From the NCBI RefSeq assembly GCF_902829295.1, contig NZ_CADEPL010000018.1:62001-126000 (forward strand): 64,000 nucleotides of DNA. The letters run 5' to 3'. This document shows, piece by piece, positions 1-8,513 of the stretch (position 1 is its first letter; every line of letters starts with the position of its first letter). Source of the stretch: Vogesella oryzae (GTDB lineage Bacteria; Pseudomonadota; Gammaproteobacteria; Burkholderiales; Chromobacteriaceae). The notes under the pieces were generated by a model. It was given only the letters and a program-made list of their open reading frames with translations. It did no database searches and had not been told where the DNA came from. Made by a program: the position numbers and the translations under genes.

Positions 1-2159
1 CCGCGCAACAGCAGCGTCGCGCGCCACGGCAGCCTGGCCGGCTCCACGCTGACGGCGGCCAACTTCAGTTCCGGCTGTTTCGATTGCGGGTCCAGCGCGC
101 GACTGGTCAGCGCGTTGATGCCCTGCCCGCCCAGCGCCACCGCACCCCAGTGCATGGGGATGAACGCCACGCCGGCGCGCAGGCTGTCATCGGCCTGCAC
201 CGGCAGATAAATGGCGCCACGCTTGTTGCGCACCTTCACCAGCTCGCCGGCCTGCAGCTTGTGGCGCTGCATGTCGCGCGGATGCATGGATAGCGCTGGC
301 TCTTCCACATGCCGGGTCAGCGTCGGCACCAGCGCGGTGCGGCTCATGGTGTGCCAGTGGTCGCGCAAACGGCCGGTGGTGAGGCGGATCGGAAAATGCG
401 CCGACACCTTGTCGGATGCCGTGCGCCAGCCCACGTCGAGGAACTGCGCGCGGCCGGAGGCGGTGGCGAACACGCCGTCTTGATACAGTCGGCTGCGGCC
501 AACCTTGCCGTCGAACGGCCATTGCTGCGGGCCAGCGGCATCGAGAATGGCGTAGCTTAGGCGGCTGTAATCCAGATCGCGGCCGGCGGTGGTGGCGGCA
601 TGCTCGGCAAACACCGCAGCGCCATCGGCAAACACGAATTTGCTGACGTGCTGCGGTGCGATGCTGGCGGCCAACCTTTGCGCCACCGCGGCGACGATGC
701 GCCAGTCCTCGCGCGCCTCGCCCGGCGGCGGCAGCGCGGCGCGCACGCGGCTGATGCGGCGCTCGCTATTGGTGACCGTGCCCTCTTTCTCCGGCCAGGT
801 GGCGGCCGGCAACACGATGTCGGCGAACGCCAGCGTCTCACCGCCGGCAAAAGCTTCCTGCACGATCACGCACTCCACCTGCTGCAGCGCCTTGCGCACC
901 AGCGCCTGGTCCGGCAACGAGTGCGCCGGGTTGGTACAGGCGATCCACAACACCTTGATCTTGCCGGCGGCGGCCGCCTCGAACATCTCGATCGCCGGCA
1001 GTCCCGGTTGCGCCGGCAGCGCCGGCACGTCCCACAGCGCCGCCACTTCTGCGCGGTGCGCGGCATTGCCCGGTTCACGATGCCCCGGCAGCACGGTGGC
1101 CAGGCCGCCCACCTCGCGCCCGCCCATGGCATTGGGCTGGCCGGTGAGCGAAAACGGGCCGGCGCCCGGCTTGCCGATGTGGCCGGTAGCCAGATGCAAA
1201 TGGATCAGCGCCGCGTTCTTGTCGCTGCCGTTGCTGTACTGGTTCAGGCCCATGGTGTAACAGGACAGCGTGGCCGGACTCTGCGCGAACCAGCGTGCTG
1301 CGGTGACGATGTCGTCTTCGTGCACGCCGCACAGCTCGCTGGCGGCGCGCGGGGTGAATTCGCGCAGCCGCTGGCGCAGCGCGGCAAAGCCCTCGGTGTG
1401 CTGCGCGATGTAATCGCGGTCGATCAGCTCTTCCCAGATCATCACGTTAAGCATGGCGTGGAACAGCGCCACGTCGCTGCCCGGCAGCACCGGCAGGTAC
1501 AGGTCGGCGATGCTGGCGGTGTCAGTGCAGCGCGGGTCGGCGACGATGATTTTCATCTGCGGGTTGGCCGCCTTGGCTTCTTCCAGCCGGCGGAACAGTA
1601 CCGGATGGGCATGCGCCATATTGGAGCCGGCAATGAACACGCAGCCGGCGTGATCGAAGTCCTCGTAACAGGCCGGCGGCGCATCGGCGCCCAGCGTCAG
1701 CTTGTAGCCGGTTACCGCACTGGACATGCACAGCCGCGAGTTGGTGTCGATGTTGTTGCTGCCCACCAGGCCACGCGCCAGCTTGTTGAACAGGTAGTAG
1801 TCCTCGGTCAGCAGCTGGCCGGAGAGATAGAACGCTACCGAATCCGGACCGTGCTCGCGGATCGCCGCCGCCAGCTTGTCGCTGACCGCGTCCAGCGCAA
1901 CATCCCAGCTCACGGCGTGCGCCGACTCGCCCTTGCCCAGCCGCAAGGTTGGCCGCAACAGCCGCGCCGACAGCCGGCCGGTGGTGGCGCCCAGGGTGCG
2001 GCCCTTGCTGCACAGGCGGCCGAAGTTGGCCGGATGCTGCTCGTCACCGGCCACCGTGACGCTGCCGTCAGCCTGCGGCGTGACGCGCACGCCGCAGCCG
2101 GTGCCGCAGTAGCAGCAGATGGAGGAGACAGTGTTGTATTGTCCCGTTGTTGCTGTCAT
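1..2159 (-). CDS. nasA: Assimilatory nitrate reductase, molybdopterin catalytic subunit (3' end outside window)
   Basis: Cytoplasmic enzyme reducing nitrate to nitrite for nitrogen assimilation. About 719 codons are visible and the C-terminus lies beyond the left edge, so I cannot say whether the extra [2Fe-2S] tail of some family members is present. The N-terminus carries the [4Fe-4S] cysteines (CCYCGTGCG near residues 15-23, then LCSKG near 50), followed by a bis-MGD molybdopterin oxidoreductase body with SNNIDTNSRLCMSSA and a C-terminal molydopterin-binding fold. Start ATG at 2159 is preceded by AAGGAG. It follows nirD with a 43-base gap, so nirB-nirD-nasA read as one operon. Three exact copies of the AAGGTTGGCCGC repeat lie inside it, in three different reading frames (495-506, 667-678, 1945-1956). 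Confidence 0.95.
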   Translation of the reverse strand, partial: MTATTGQYNTVSSICCYCGTGCGVRVTPQADGSVTVAGDEQHPANFGRLCSKGRTLGATTGRLSARLLRPTLRLGKGESAHAVSWDVALDAVSDKLAAAIREHGPDSVAFYLSGQLLTEDYYLFNKLARGLVGSNNIDTNSRLCMSSAVTGYKLTLGADAPPACYEDFDHAGCVFIAGSNMAHAHPVLFRRLEEAKAANPQMKIIVADPRCTDTASIADLYLPVLPGSDVALFHAMLNVMIWEELIDRDYIAQHTEGFAALRQRLREFTPRAASELCGVHEDDIVTAARWFAQSPATLSCYTMGLNQYSNGSDKNAALIHLHLATGHIGKPGAGPFSLTGQPNAMGGREVGGLATVLPGHREPGNAAHRAEVAALWDVPALPAQPGLPAIEMFEAAAAGKIKVLWIACTNPAHSLPDQALVRKALQQVECVIVQEAFAGGETLAFADIVLPAATWPEKEGTVTNSERRISRVRAALPPPGEAREDWRIVAAVAQRLAASIAPQHVSKFVFADGAAVFAEHAATTAGRDLDYSRLSYAILDAAGPQQWPFDGKVGRSRLYQDGVFATASGRAQFLDVGWRTASDKVSAHFPIRLTTGRLRDHWHTMSRTALVPTLTRHVEEPALSMHPRDMQRHKLQAGELVKVRNKRGAIYLPVQADDSLRAGVAFIPMHWGAVALGGQGINALTSRALDPQSKQPELKLAAVSVEPARLPWRATLLLR

Positions 2160-2202
2160 GTCGAGTCTCCTTGCGGCCAACCTTGCCTGCCGGTTGCGAA
2201 TG

Positions 2203-2517
2203 TCAGTCCAGCGCCAGATACACGGTGCCGGCTTCCTGCTTTAGTGCGATGTGGCCGGTGCAGCCTTCGTCCGGCGCACAGGCCTGGCCGGTGGCCAGGT
2301 CGATGTGCCAGTTGTGCAGCGGGCAGGCCACGCTGCGGCCGGAGACGATGCCCTGCGACAGCGGGCCGCCCTTGTGCGGGCAGCGGTCGTGCAGCGCGAA
2401 CAGCTGGTCATCGATGGTGCGGAAGATGGCGATATCCACCTTGCCCTCGCGCTTCAGCACGCGGGCGCCCTGCGACGGGATGTCGGCCAGTTGGCAGACG
2501 GCTTTCCATTCGGACAT
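2203..2517 (-). CDS. nirD: Assimilatory nitrite reductase small subunit (Rieske type)
   Basis: The 104-residue small subunit of NAD(P)H nitrite reductase, working with NirB to reduce nitrite to ammonium in the cytoplasm. It has a Rieske-type cluster site, CPH at residues 46-48 and CPLH at 65-68, so the iron-sulfur ligands look intact, whereas enterobacterial NirD has lost them. I chose the ATG at 2517 because an AAGGAAA ribosome site precedes it; the reading frame is open upstream but without such a site. It lies between nirB and nasA. Confidence 0.95.
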   Translation of the reverse strand: MSEWKAVCQLADIPSQGARVLKREGKVDIAIFRTIDDQLFALHDRCPHKGGPLSQGIVSGRSVACPLHNWHIDLATGQACAPDEGCTGHIALKQEAGTVYLALD

Positions 2518-2541
2518 GGTTGTTTCCTTTGCGGGATTGCG

Positions 2542-2563
2542 GCCTCCGGCAGTGGCCGGAGGC
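2542..2563. other. Intercistronic hairpin between nirB and nirD
   Basis: Nine-base inverted repeat GCCTCCGGC / GCCGGAGGC with a four-base loop in the 52-base gap between nirB and nirD. No T-run follows on either strand, so it is more likely an mRNA stability or processing element than a terminator. Confidence 0.5.
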
Positions 2564-2569
2564 ACGGCA

Positions 2570-5002
2570 TTACACGGTAAGCGGCGCGAATTCGTGGCTG
2601 GCCACGCCCTTGGCGTAGCGCTCGGCCCACGGGTCCTGCTCGAAGGACAGCGCGAACTTCAGCCGCGCATACAGTTCGCTGCGGCCAACCTCGTCCTGCA
2701 GCACGCGCTGCTTGATGAAGTCCATGCCGACGCGCTGCAGGAAGTGCACGGTGCGCTCCAGGTAGAACGCCTCCTCGCGGTACAGCTGCAGGAAGGCGCC
2801 GCTGTACTCCATCACCTCCTCGCGGGTTTTCACCTTGCAGAAGAACTCGGCCACCTCGGTCTTGATGCCGCCGTTGCCGCCGATGTACAGCTCCCAACCG
2901 GAATCGACACCAATGATGCCCACGTCCTTGATGCCGGATTCGGCGCAGTTGCGCGGGCAGCCGGACACTGCCAGCTTGACCTTGGCCGGGCTCCACATGC
3001 CGAACAGGTCTTTTTCCAGGTCGATACCCATCTGGGTGGAATCCTGGGTGCCGAAGCGGCAAAACTCGCTGCCGACGCAGGTTTTCACCGTGCGCAAGGA
3101 TTTGCCGTAGGCGTGGCCGGACGGCATGTCCAGCTCCTGCCATACCTTGGGCAGGTCTTCCTTCTTCACCCCCAGCAAGTCGATACGTTGGCCGCCGGTG
3201 ACCTTCACCATCGGGATGTCGTACTTGTCGGCCACGTCGGCGATGCGGCGCAGCTCCGACGGGTTGGTGACGCCGCCCCACATCCGCGGCACCACCGAGT
3301 AGGTACCGTCCTTCTGGATGTTGGCGTGCACGCGCTCGTTGATGAAACGCGACTGCGGGTCGTCCTTGGCCTCGCCCGGCCAGGTGGAGATCAGGTAGTA
3401 GTTCACCGCCGGGCGGCAGCTGGCACAGCCGTCCGGGCTGCGCCACGCCAGCTCGCGGAAGGTGTCGGCCAGGCTGGTGAGGTGCTTGTCACGGATGGCC
3501 TGGCGCAGTTGGCCGTGGGTCATGTCGGAGCAGCCGCAGATGGCTTTTTCCGATTTCGGCTTCACATCGGCGGCGCCGCCGACGCAGTTGATCAAAATCT
3601 GCTCCACCAGCCCGCTGCAGGAGCCGCAGGAGCTGGCCGCCTTGGTGTGCTTCTTCACGTCGTCGACGGTAAACAGCCCTTTCTCCTGGATCGCCTTGAC
3701 GATGCTGCCCTTGCACACGCCGTTGCAGCCGCACACTTCGGCCTCATCCGGCATGCCCATGGCGCGGTTCTGCCCCTGGTGGCCGGTGTCGCCGATGGCG
3801 CCCTCGCCCAGCATCAGCTGGTCACGGATTTCATGCACCGCGTGGCCTTCGCGGATCAGGCGGAAATACCAGCCGCCGTCGGCGGTATCGCCATACAGGC
3901 AGGCGCCGACCAGCTTGTCGTCTTTCACCACCAGTTTCTTGTACACGCCGCCCATCGGGTCGGACAGGGTGATCTGCTCGCAGCCGTCAGTGCCGGTGAA
4001 ATCGCCGGCGGAGAACACATCGATACCGGTGACCTTGAGCTTGGTGGAGGTGGCCGCCGGCACATAGCGGGCGATGCCGAAGTTGGCCAGATGGTTGGCC
4101 GCCACCTTGGCCATGTCGAACAGCGGCGCCACCAGCCCATAGCTGACGCCACGGTGGCTGACGCACTCGCCTACCGCGTACACCCGCGGGTCGAAGGTCT
4201 GCAGCGAATCGTTGACCACCACGCCTCGGTCACAGTGCAGGCCGGACTGCTCGGCCAGCGTGTAGTTGGGGCGGATGCCCACCGCCATCACCACCAGGTC
4301 GGCCGGTACCGCGTCGCCATCCTTGAAGCGCACCGCACACACGCGGCCGCTCTCGCCCTGCACCAGCTCGGCAGTCTGCTTCTGCAGCAGGAATTTCAGC
4401 CCCTTGGCTTCCAGGCTCTGTTGCAGCAGTTGCGCCGCGGTCTTGTCCAGCTGGCGATCCAGCAGCCATTCGCCCAGGTGCACCACGGTCACGTCCATGC
4501 CGCGTGCCAGCAGGCCGTTGGCCGCTTCCAGCCCCAGCAGGCCGCCACCGATCACCACCGCGTGGCGATGACAGCCAGCAGCGTCGATCATCTGGTTGAC
4601 GTCGGCGATGTCGCGGAAGGTCACCACCCCCGGCAGGTCCTTGCCCGGCACCGGCAGGATGAACGGATTGGAGCCGGTGGCCAGCAGCAGGCGGTCATAC
4701 GGCACCGCGGTGCCATCGGCAGCGCGCACCACGCGGCGGCCGCGGTCGATTTCCACCACCGGCTTGCCCAGATGCAGGGTGATGCCGTTGTCGGCATACC
4801 AGTCGACATCGTTGAGCATGATTTCCGGCAGCGTCTGCTCGCCGGTCAGTACCGGCGACAGCATGATGCGGTTGTAGTTGGCGTGCGGCTCGGCGCCGAA
4901 CACGGTGATGTCGTAGGCATCGGGCGCCAGCTTCAGCAGCTCTTCCAGTGTGCGCACCCCGGCCATGCCATTGCCCACCATGACCAATTTCTGTTTGTCC
5001 AT
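2570..5002 (-). CDS. nirB: Assimilatory nitrite reductase large subunit
   Basis: Siroheme nitrite reductase, 810 residues, reducing nitrite to ammonium with NAD(P)H. In order: an FAD/NAD(P) oxidoreductase half (VGNGMAG near residue 10, second nucleotide fold VVIGGGLLGLE near 150), a BFD-type [2Fe-2S] region (CGCNGVCKG near 420, ASSCGSCSGLVEQIL near 455), and a sulfite/nitrite reductase half with the siroheme-[4Fe-4S] ligands CVGSEFC and SGCPRNC. The start is the ATG at 5002, matching the usual MxKxKLVMVGNGMAG beginning; an upstream in-frame ATG at 5134 lies inside the regulatory leader. Expression should depend on the leader and sigma-54-like promoter immediately upstream. Confidence 0.97.
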   Translation of the reverse strand: MDKQKLVMVGNGMAGVRTLEELLKLAPDAYDITVFGAEPHANYNRIMLSPVLTGEQTLPEIMLNDVDWYADNGITLHLGKPVVEIDRGRRVVRAADGTAVPYDRLLLATGSNPFILPVPGKDLPGVVTFRDIADVNQMIDAAGCHRHAVVIGGGLLGLEAANGLLARGMDVTVVHLGEWLLDRQLDKTAAQLLQQSLEAKGLKFLLQKQTAELVQGESGRVCAVRFKDGDAVPADLVVMAVGIRPNYTLAEQSGLHCDRGVVVNDSLQTFDPRVYAVGECVSHRGVSYGLVAPLFDMAKVAANHLANFGIARYVPAATSTKLKVTGIDVFSAGDFTGTDGCEQITLSDPMGGVYKKLVVKDDKLVGACLYGDTADGGWYFRLIREGHAVHEIRDQLMLGEGAIGDTGHQGQNRAMGMPDEAEVCGCNGVCKGSIVKAIQEKGLFTVDDVKKHTKAASSCGSCSGLVEQILINCVGGAADVKPKSEKAICGCSDMTHGQLRQAIRDKHLTSLADTFRELAWRSPDGCASCRPAVNYYLISTWPGEAKDDPQSRFINERVHANIQKDGTYSVVPRMWGGVTNPSELRRIADVADKYDIPMVKVTGGQRIDLLGVKKEDLPKVWQELDMPSGHAYGKSLRTVKTCVGSEFCRFGTQDSTQMGIDLEKDLFGMWSPAKVKLAVSGCPRNCAESGIKDVGIIGVDSGWELYIGGNGGIKTEVAEFFCKVKTREEVMEYSGAFLQLYREEAFYLERTVHFLQRVGMDFIKQRVLQDEVGRSELYARLKFALSFEQDPWAERYAKGVASHEFAPLTV

Positions 5003-5057
5003 CGCGTTGCATCCTTTCTTGCCGGCTGCACCACCGCGGCCTTGCTGCGGTACAGAC

Positions 5058-5137
5058 CAAAAAAAAAGCCCGCCACCGTGGGTTACCCCACGGCAGCGGA
5101 CCTCTTTGTCCCGCTCCTGTACCGCCATTGGCACAAG
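5058..5137 (-). promoter_or_regulatory. NasT/ANTAR-type antitermination leader of nirBD-nasA
   Basis: Read on the minus strand, the leader has hairpin P1 (stem UGUGCC/GGUACA, loop AAUGGC, 5118-5135) and hairpin P2 (GGAC/GUCC, loop AAAGAG, 5098-5111). A long terminator follows (arms 5087-5099 and 5069-5082, two G-U pairs), then nine U (5059-5067). Both hexaloops have A at position 1 and G at position 4, the hallmark of ANTAR-protein target RNAs. The P2 3' arm and the terminator 5' arm share bases 5098-5099, so the two structures compete. nasT is in this window. The same architecture recurs at 8352-8431. Confidence 0.85.
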
Positions 5138-5160
5138 AGACCTTTACGTAACACTGTATT

Positions 5161-5176
5161 AGCAACCGCCGTGCCA
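5161..5176 (-). promoter_or_regulatory. Sigma-54-type promoter for nirBD-nasA
   Basis: On the minus strand the sequence is TGGCAC-GGCGG-TTGCT, a full match to the -24/-12 consensus TGGCAC-N5-TTGCW. Transcription would start near 5150, just ahead of the first leader hairpin. Together with the leader this gives nitrogen-status control at initiation and nitrate control at elongation. Confidence 0.75.
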
Positions 5177-5226
5177 GCTTGCCGCCCCTGCCGGATGGCG
5201 TTTGCGGCCACGCTTTGGCTTGCTTT

Positions 5227-5241
5227 GGTGCAATGCGGCAC
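5227..5241. promoter_or_regulatory. Inverted repeat 51 bases upstream of the sigma-54 promoter
   Basis: GGTGC-N6-GCAC on the plus strand. Its near edge lies 51 bases from the -24 element (5227 against 5176). A GGTGC-N6-GCACC repeat sits at exactly the same spacing upstream of the narK promoter (8514-8529). This is the orientation opposite to canonical NtrC sites (GCAC...GGTGC), so its binder is uncertain. The rest of the 5003-5320 gap holds the leader, promoter and the kinase-gene terminator. Confidence 0.45.
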
Positions 5242-5281
5242 GAAAACGGTGAAAACGCACCACACCGGCACCGGCCGGCGC

Positions 5282-5303
5282 AAAAAACCCCGGCATGCCG
5301 GGG
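5282..5303 (-). terminator. Intrinsic terminator after the kinase/phosphatase gene
   Basis: On the minus strand CCCCGG-CATG-CCGGGG is followed by TTTTTT. It separates the kinase/phosphatase transcript from the independently regulated nirB promoter downstream. Confidence 0.85.
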
Positions 5304-5320
5304 AAAGGGGAAACGGTTAA

Positions 5321-6985
5321 CTAGTGCAGCAGCAGCGCGTACAGCAGCAGCAGGTTGAGCAGCAACGACACCAGCGCCACCCGCCGCCACAGCCGCATCG
5401 ACAGCCGTTCGGCCCACGGCACATGCTGGCGTGCAGCCACCGGCTGGCTGTCGCCGCGCTCCAGCGCCAGACGGAACTCCTCGGCGGTCTCGAAGCGCCG
5501 CGCCGCATCCGGGTCCACTGCCTTGGCCAGCAGCCGCTCCAGCCACAGCGGCACATCCGGCCGGTAACGGCTCACCGGCTGCGGGGTACCGAAATGCGGC
5601 CGCTGGAAGGCCTCGATCTCGCCGTACGGATAGCGGCCGCACAGCAGCCAGTACAGGGTGACGCCCAGCGCGTACAGGTCACTGCCGGCATCGGCGGCGA
5701 TGCCGTCAAACAATTGCGGCGCCATGAACGACGGCGTGCCGACCCGCTCGCCCTGCGCCTCGCCGCTGATGCCGGCGCACCAGGCCACGCCCAGGTCCAG
5801 CAGCCGCAGCTGGCCATCGCGGCCAAGGTGCACGTTGTCGGGTTTCACGTCGCGATGCACGATGCCCAGCCGGTGCAGCGTGGCCAGCGCGCGCGACAGC
5901 GCCAGCCCGGTCAGCACCACTTCGGCGACGCTGCTCTGGCCAGCCGCCGCGCGCTGCGTCAGGGTCTGGCCGTCGTACCAGCGCAGCAGGTAATACAGGT
6001 GGCTGCGCGCCGGCAGCGGCGCCACCTCGGCAAAATACGGCGAGCTGACGCGGCGTTGCAGCCATTCTTCCACCAGCAGCGCCTGCGCCGCCTCGCGGTC
6101 GCCCGCCAGCGTGGCCGGCAGCGTCTTCAGCACCCAGTGCCGGCCGGCGACATCGCTGACGCGGTAAGCGAGGCCGGATGGCGAGGCATGCAGCTTGTCT
6201 TCTACTTTCAAGCCTTCGAACTGCTGGCCGGCACGCAAGGGCGGCGGCGGTAGCAGCGCCTCGCCGCGCGAGAATTCGTCGCCAAGGTTGGCCGCCGGCA
6301 GTTCGTCCACCCGCACCACCAGCGCCGACAGGTTGTCCTGGCTGCCAGCCGCCAGCGCCGCCTCCACCAATACGTTGGCCGCACGCTGCGGATCGGCATG
6401 CAACCGCAGCAACTCGTCGATGCGCAGATCGCCCAGCTCGTTCCAGATGCCGTCGCACAGCAGCGCGAACACCTCGCCCGGCTGCAGGTCACCATCGCTG
6501 AAATCCGCCACCACGTGGGCATCCAGCCCCATGCCGCGCTTGAGCACATGCCGCAGCGACGGTTCTTCCCACACGTGATCGACCGTCAGGCAGCGCAGGC
6601 CATCCCTGCCGAGTCGGTAGACACGGCAGTCACCGACGTGCGCCACGGTAAAACGCCGCCCGCGCAGCACCAGCACCGACAGCGTGGCCACCAGCGAGCG
6701 ACCCTGGCTGCGCAGCCAGCGGTTGTGTGCGTCCAGCAGCCGGTCCAGCGCGGCCGAGACTTCCCAGGTTTCCGGCGTGGCGTAGTAGTCGGCGCACACC
6801 GCGCGCACGCTGGAACTGGCGGCCAACTTGCCGTCGGCGCAACCGGAGACACCATCGGCCAGCGCGAACAAGGCCCCCTTGCCGGTCAACACCTCAGCGT
6901 CCGGCAGGCACCAGCCCAGCGCGTCTTCGTTGCGCTCGCGCCGGCCTGCCTCGCTACAGTGGCCGACTTGCAGTTGCAAGGCCAT
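5321..6985 (-). CDS. PP2C phosphatase / Ser-Thr protein kinase fusion with C-terminal membrane anchor
   Basis: A 554-residue bifunctional regulator. Residues 1-230 form a PP2C domain with RNED (18-21), ADGVSG (43-48), CDGIW (178-182) and GSQDN (214-218). Residues about 258-520 form a Hanks-type kinase with the VLK lysine (287), HRDVKPDN (377-384), a DLG in place of DFG (397-399), and GTPSFMAPQ where most kinases have APE. A hydrophobic stretch at about 532-552 anchors it in the membrane. The start at 6985 has a strong AGGAGGG site. From memory, the same fusion sits between a nitrate transporter gene and nirB in Pseudomonas aeruginosa, so a role in nitrate assimilation is likely, but its substrate is unknown. 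The repeat at 6284-6295 falls in the linker. Confidence 0.9.
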   Translation of the reverse strand: MALQLQVGHCSEAGRRERNEDALGWCLPDAEVLTGKGALFALADGVSGCADGKLAASSSVRAVCADYYATPETWEVSAALDRLLDAHNRWLRSQGRSLVATLSVLVLRGRRFTVAHVGDCRVYRLGRDGLRCLTVDHVWEEPSLRHVLKRGMGLDAHVVADFSDGDLQPGEVFALLCDGIWNELGDLRIDELLRLHADPQRAANVLVEAALAAGSQDNLSALVVRVDELPAANLGDEFSRGEALLPPPPLRAGQQFEGLKVEDKLHASPSGLAYRVSDVAGRHWVLKTLPATLAGDREAAQALLVEEWLQRRVSSPYFAEVAPLPARSHLYYLLRWYDGQTLTQRAAAGQSSVAEVVLTGLALSRALATLHRLGIVHRDVKPDNVHLGRDGQLRLLDLGVAWCAGISGEAQGERVGTPSFMAPQLFDGIAADAGSDLYALGVTLYWLLCGRYPYGEIEAFQRPHFGTPQPVSRYRPDVPLWLERLLAKAVDPDAARRFETAEEFRLALERGDSQPVAARQHVPWAERLSMRLWRRVALVSLLLNLLLLYALLLH

Positions 6986-7105
6986 CGTCCCTCCTTGCAT
7001 GCCCGATGGCATGCTCCGCTCAAATGCAGCGAGGGCAGCGGCGCCTTGCCGTGCCCACTGCTGCACTCCGGATTAGCGGGCGGCAGGCGCCGCCCGTTTC
7101 CTGCA

Positions 7106-8317
7106 TTACACCCGGGCTGCCGTGACGCTGGACGAGCCCCAGGTAGTGCGCCAGCGCAGTTTCACTGCGAACAGCCCGACCCAGGCCACCAGTCCCAGCG
7201 CGGCGAACAGCCACAGCCCAACCTGGTAGTTGCCGGTGTGCTGCTTGGCCATGCCGAGGCCAGCGGCCAGCAGGAAGCCGCCGATACCGCCGGCCATGCC
7301 GATCAGGCCGGTCATCACGCCGATTTCCTTGCGGAAGCGTTGCGGCACCAGCTGGAATACCGCGCCGTTACCACAACCCAGCGCCAGCATGGCACCGACA
7401 AACAACGCCAGCGCCACGGTGGCCTGCGGCAGATTGAAGCCGACTACGGCGATCAGCGCGGCGGCCACGGTATACACCACCAGCAGGGTGCGGATGCCAC
7501 CGATGCGATCGGCCAGCGCGCCCCCCAGCGGACGCATCATCGAGCCGGCGAACACGCAGGCCGCGGTGTAGTAGCCAGCGCTGACCGCGCTGAGACCATA
7601 CTGGTCATGAAAGTAGCCGGGCAGCGCGCTGGCAAGGCCGGAGAAACCGCCGAAGGTCATGCAGTAGAAAAACATGAACCACCAGCTGTCCTTGTCACCC
7701 AGCACGCGCAAGTAATCGGCCATCGCCTTGGGGGCCGGACGTTGCGGTGCGTTCTTGGCAAACAGGCAGAACAGCACGAAGACGATGGATACCGGCAGCA
7801 ACGCCATCAGGAATACCGACTCCCAGCCGAATGCTGCGGCCAACCCCGGCGCCAGCAAGGCGGCAAACACCGTGCCGGAGTTACCGGCACCGGCGATCCC
7901 CATCGCCGTACCCTGGTGCTCCTGCGGATACCACTGCGATGCCAGCGGCAGCGCAACGGCAAAAGAAGCGCCGGCAACACCGAGGAACAAGCCCAGTATC
8001 AAGGCCTGCTCCAGACTGTGAATGCCCAGCAGCCAGGCGCCACCCAGTGCCAGCATCACCACCACCTGCCCCAGAATGCCGGCCGTCTTGGCCGAGAAGT
8101 GATCCACCAGCAGCCCCATGCCGAAGCGCAGCACCGCGCCGGCAAGAATGGGGGTCGCCACCATCAGACCGCGTTGTTGCGCGGTCAGATGCAGGGTATC
8201 GGCGATCTGGATCGCCAATGGCCCCAGGATGTACCACACCATGAATGAGAGATCGAAATACAGAAACGCCATCAGCAGCGTCGGGGTATGCCCCGCCTTC
8301 CAGAATGCCTTGTTCAT
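7106..8317 (-). CDS. Nitrate/nitrite transporter, MFS NarK/NasA family (assimilatory)
   Basis: Inner-membrane MFS permease of 403 residues with about 12 hydrophobic segments, supplying nitrate to the cytoplasmic NasA reductase. Family signatures include GIAGAGNSGTV in the first half and LIGMAGGIGGF in the second, matching the two nitrate-signature loops. The ATG at 8317 has an AGGGAG site and matches the usual MNKAFWKAGH beginning. It heads the minus-strand assimilation cluster and has its own leader and sigma-54-like promoter. It is distinct from the two respiratory NarK genes at the right edge. Confidence 0.93.
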   Translation of the reverse strand: MNKAFWKAGHTPTLLMAFLYFDLSFMVWYILGPLAIQIADTLHLTAQQRGLMVATPILAGAVLRFGMGLLVDHFSAKTAGILGQVVVMLALGGAWLLGIHSLEQALILGLFLGVAGASFAVALPLASQWYPQEHQGTAMGIAGAGNSGTVFAALLAPGLAAAFGWESVFLMALLPVSIVFVLFCLFAKNAPQRPAPKAMADYLRVLGDKDSWWFMFFYCMTFGGFSGLASALPGYFHDQYGLSAVSAGYYTAACVFAGSMMRPLGGALADRIGGIRTLLVVYTVAAALIAVVGFNLPQATVALALFVGAMLALGCGNGAVFQLVPQRFRKEIGVMTGLIGMAGGIGGFLLAAGLGMAKQHTGNYQVGLWLFAALGLVAWVGLFAVKLRWRTTWGSSSVTAARV

Positions 8318-8351
8318 TGCATTGCTCCCTACCAGTCGTCGCCACAAAACG

Positions 8352-8431
8352 AAAAAAGGCCCGCGACACAGCATGGATTGCTGCGCAGCGGACCTCGTTG
8401 TCCGGTCCTGGCGCCGCCATTGGCAACCAGG
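8352..8431 (-). promoter_or_regulatory. NasT/ANTAR-type antitermination leader of narK
   Basis: Second copy of the nirB leader design. P1 has inner stem GCC/GGC and outer stem CCUGG/CCAGG with loop AAUGGC (8407-8431). P2 is CGGAC/GUCCG with loop AACGAG (8389-8404). The terminator has a 13-base stem with one mismatch followed by six U (8352-8391). A at loop position 1 and G at position 4 are kept in both loops. The core GCCAATGGCGG and GAGGTCCGCTGC are identical to the nirB leader, while the terminator loop has diverged. Confidence 0.85.
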
Positions 8432-8447
8432 TCAGTGCCGGTTACTT

Positions 8448-8463
8448 AGCAAGCAGCGTGCCT
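8448..8463 (-). promoter_or_regulatory. Sigma-54-type promoter for narK
   Basis: On the minus strand AGGCAC-GCTGC-TTGCT, one base off the -24/-12 consensus. It lies just ahead of the narK leader, at nearly the same distance as in nirB. The 8318-8649 gap also holds the leader, a GCTGC/GCAGC hairpin near 8464-8475, the upstream inverted repeat, and the presumed start region of the iron-uptake pair. Confidence 0.65.
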
Positions 8464-8513
8464 GCTGCAAGGCAGCATTTTTTGCGGTTTTGGGGTTATC
8501 CCTGCCAGAAACT

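Noticed and set aside
600-2618. A 672-codon plus-strand frame opposite nasA and nirD, and similar long frames opposite nirB, soxA, soxB and pta
   Set aside because: Same reason: mirror frames of confident genes with no recognisable motif or ribosome site.
5324-6253. Gln-rich plus-strand frame opposite the kinase gene
   Set aside because: The poly-Gln start comes from the leucine-rich C-terminal membrane anchor of the real gene read in antisense.
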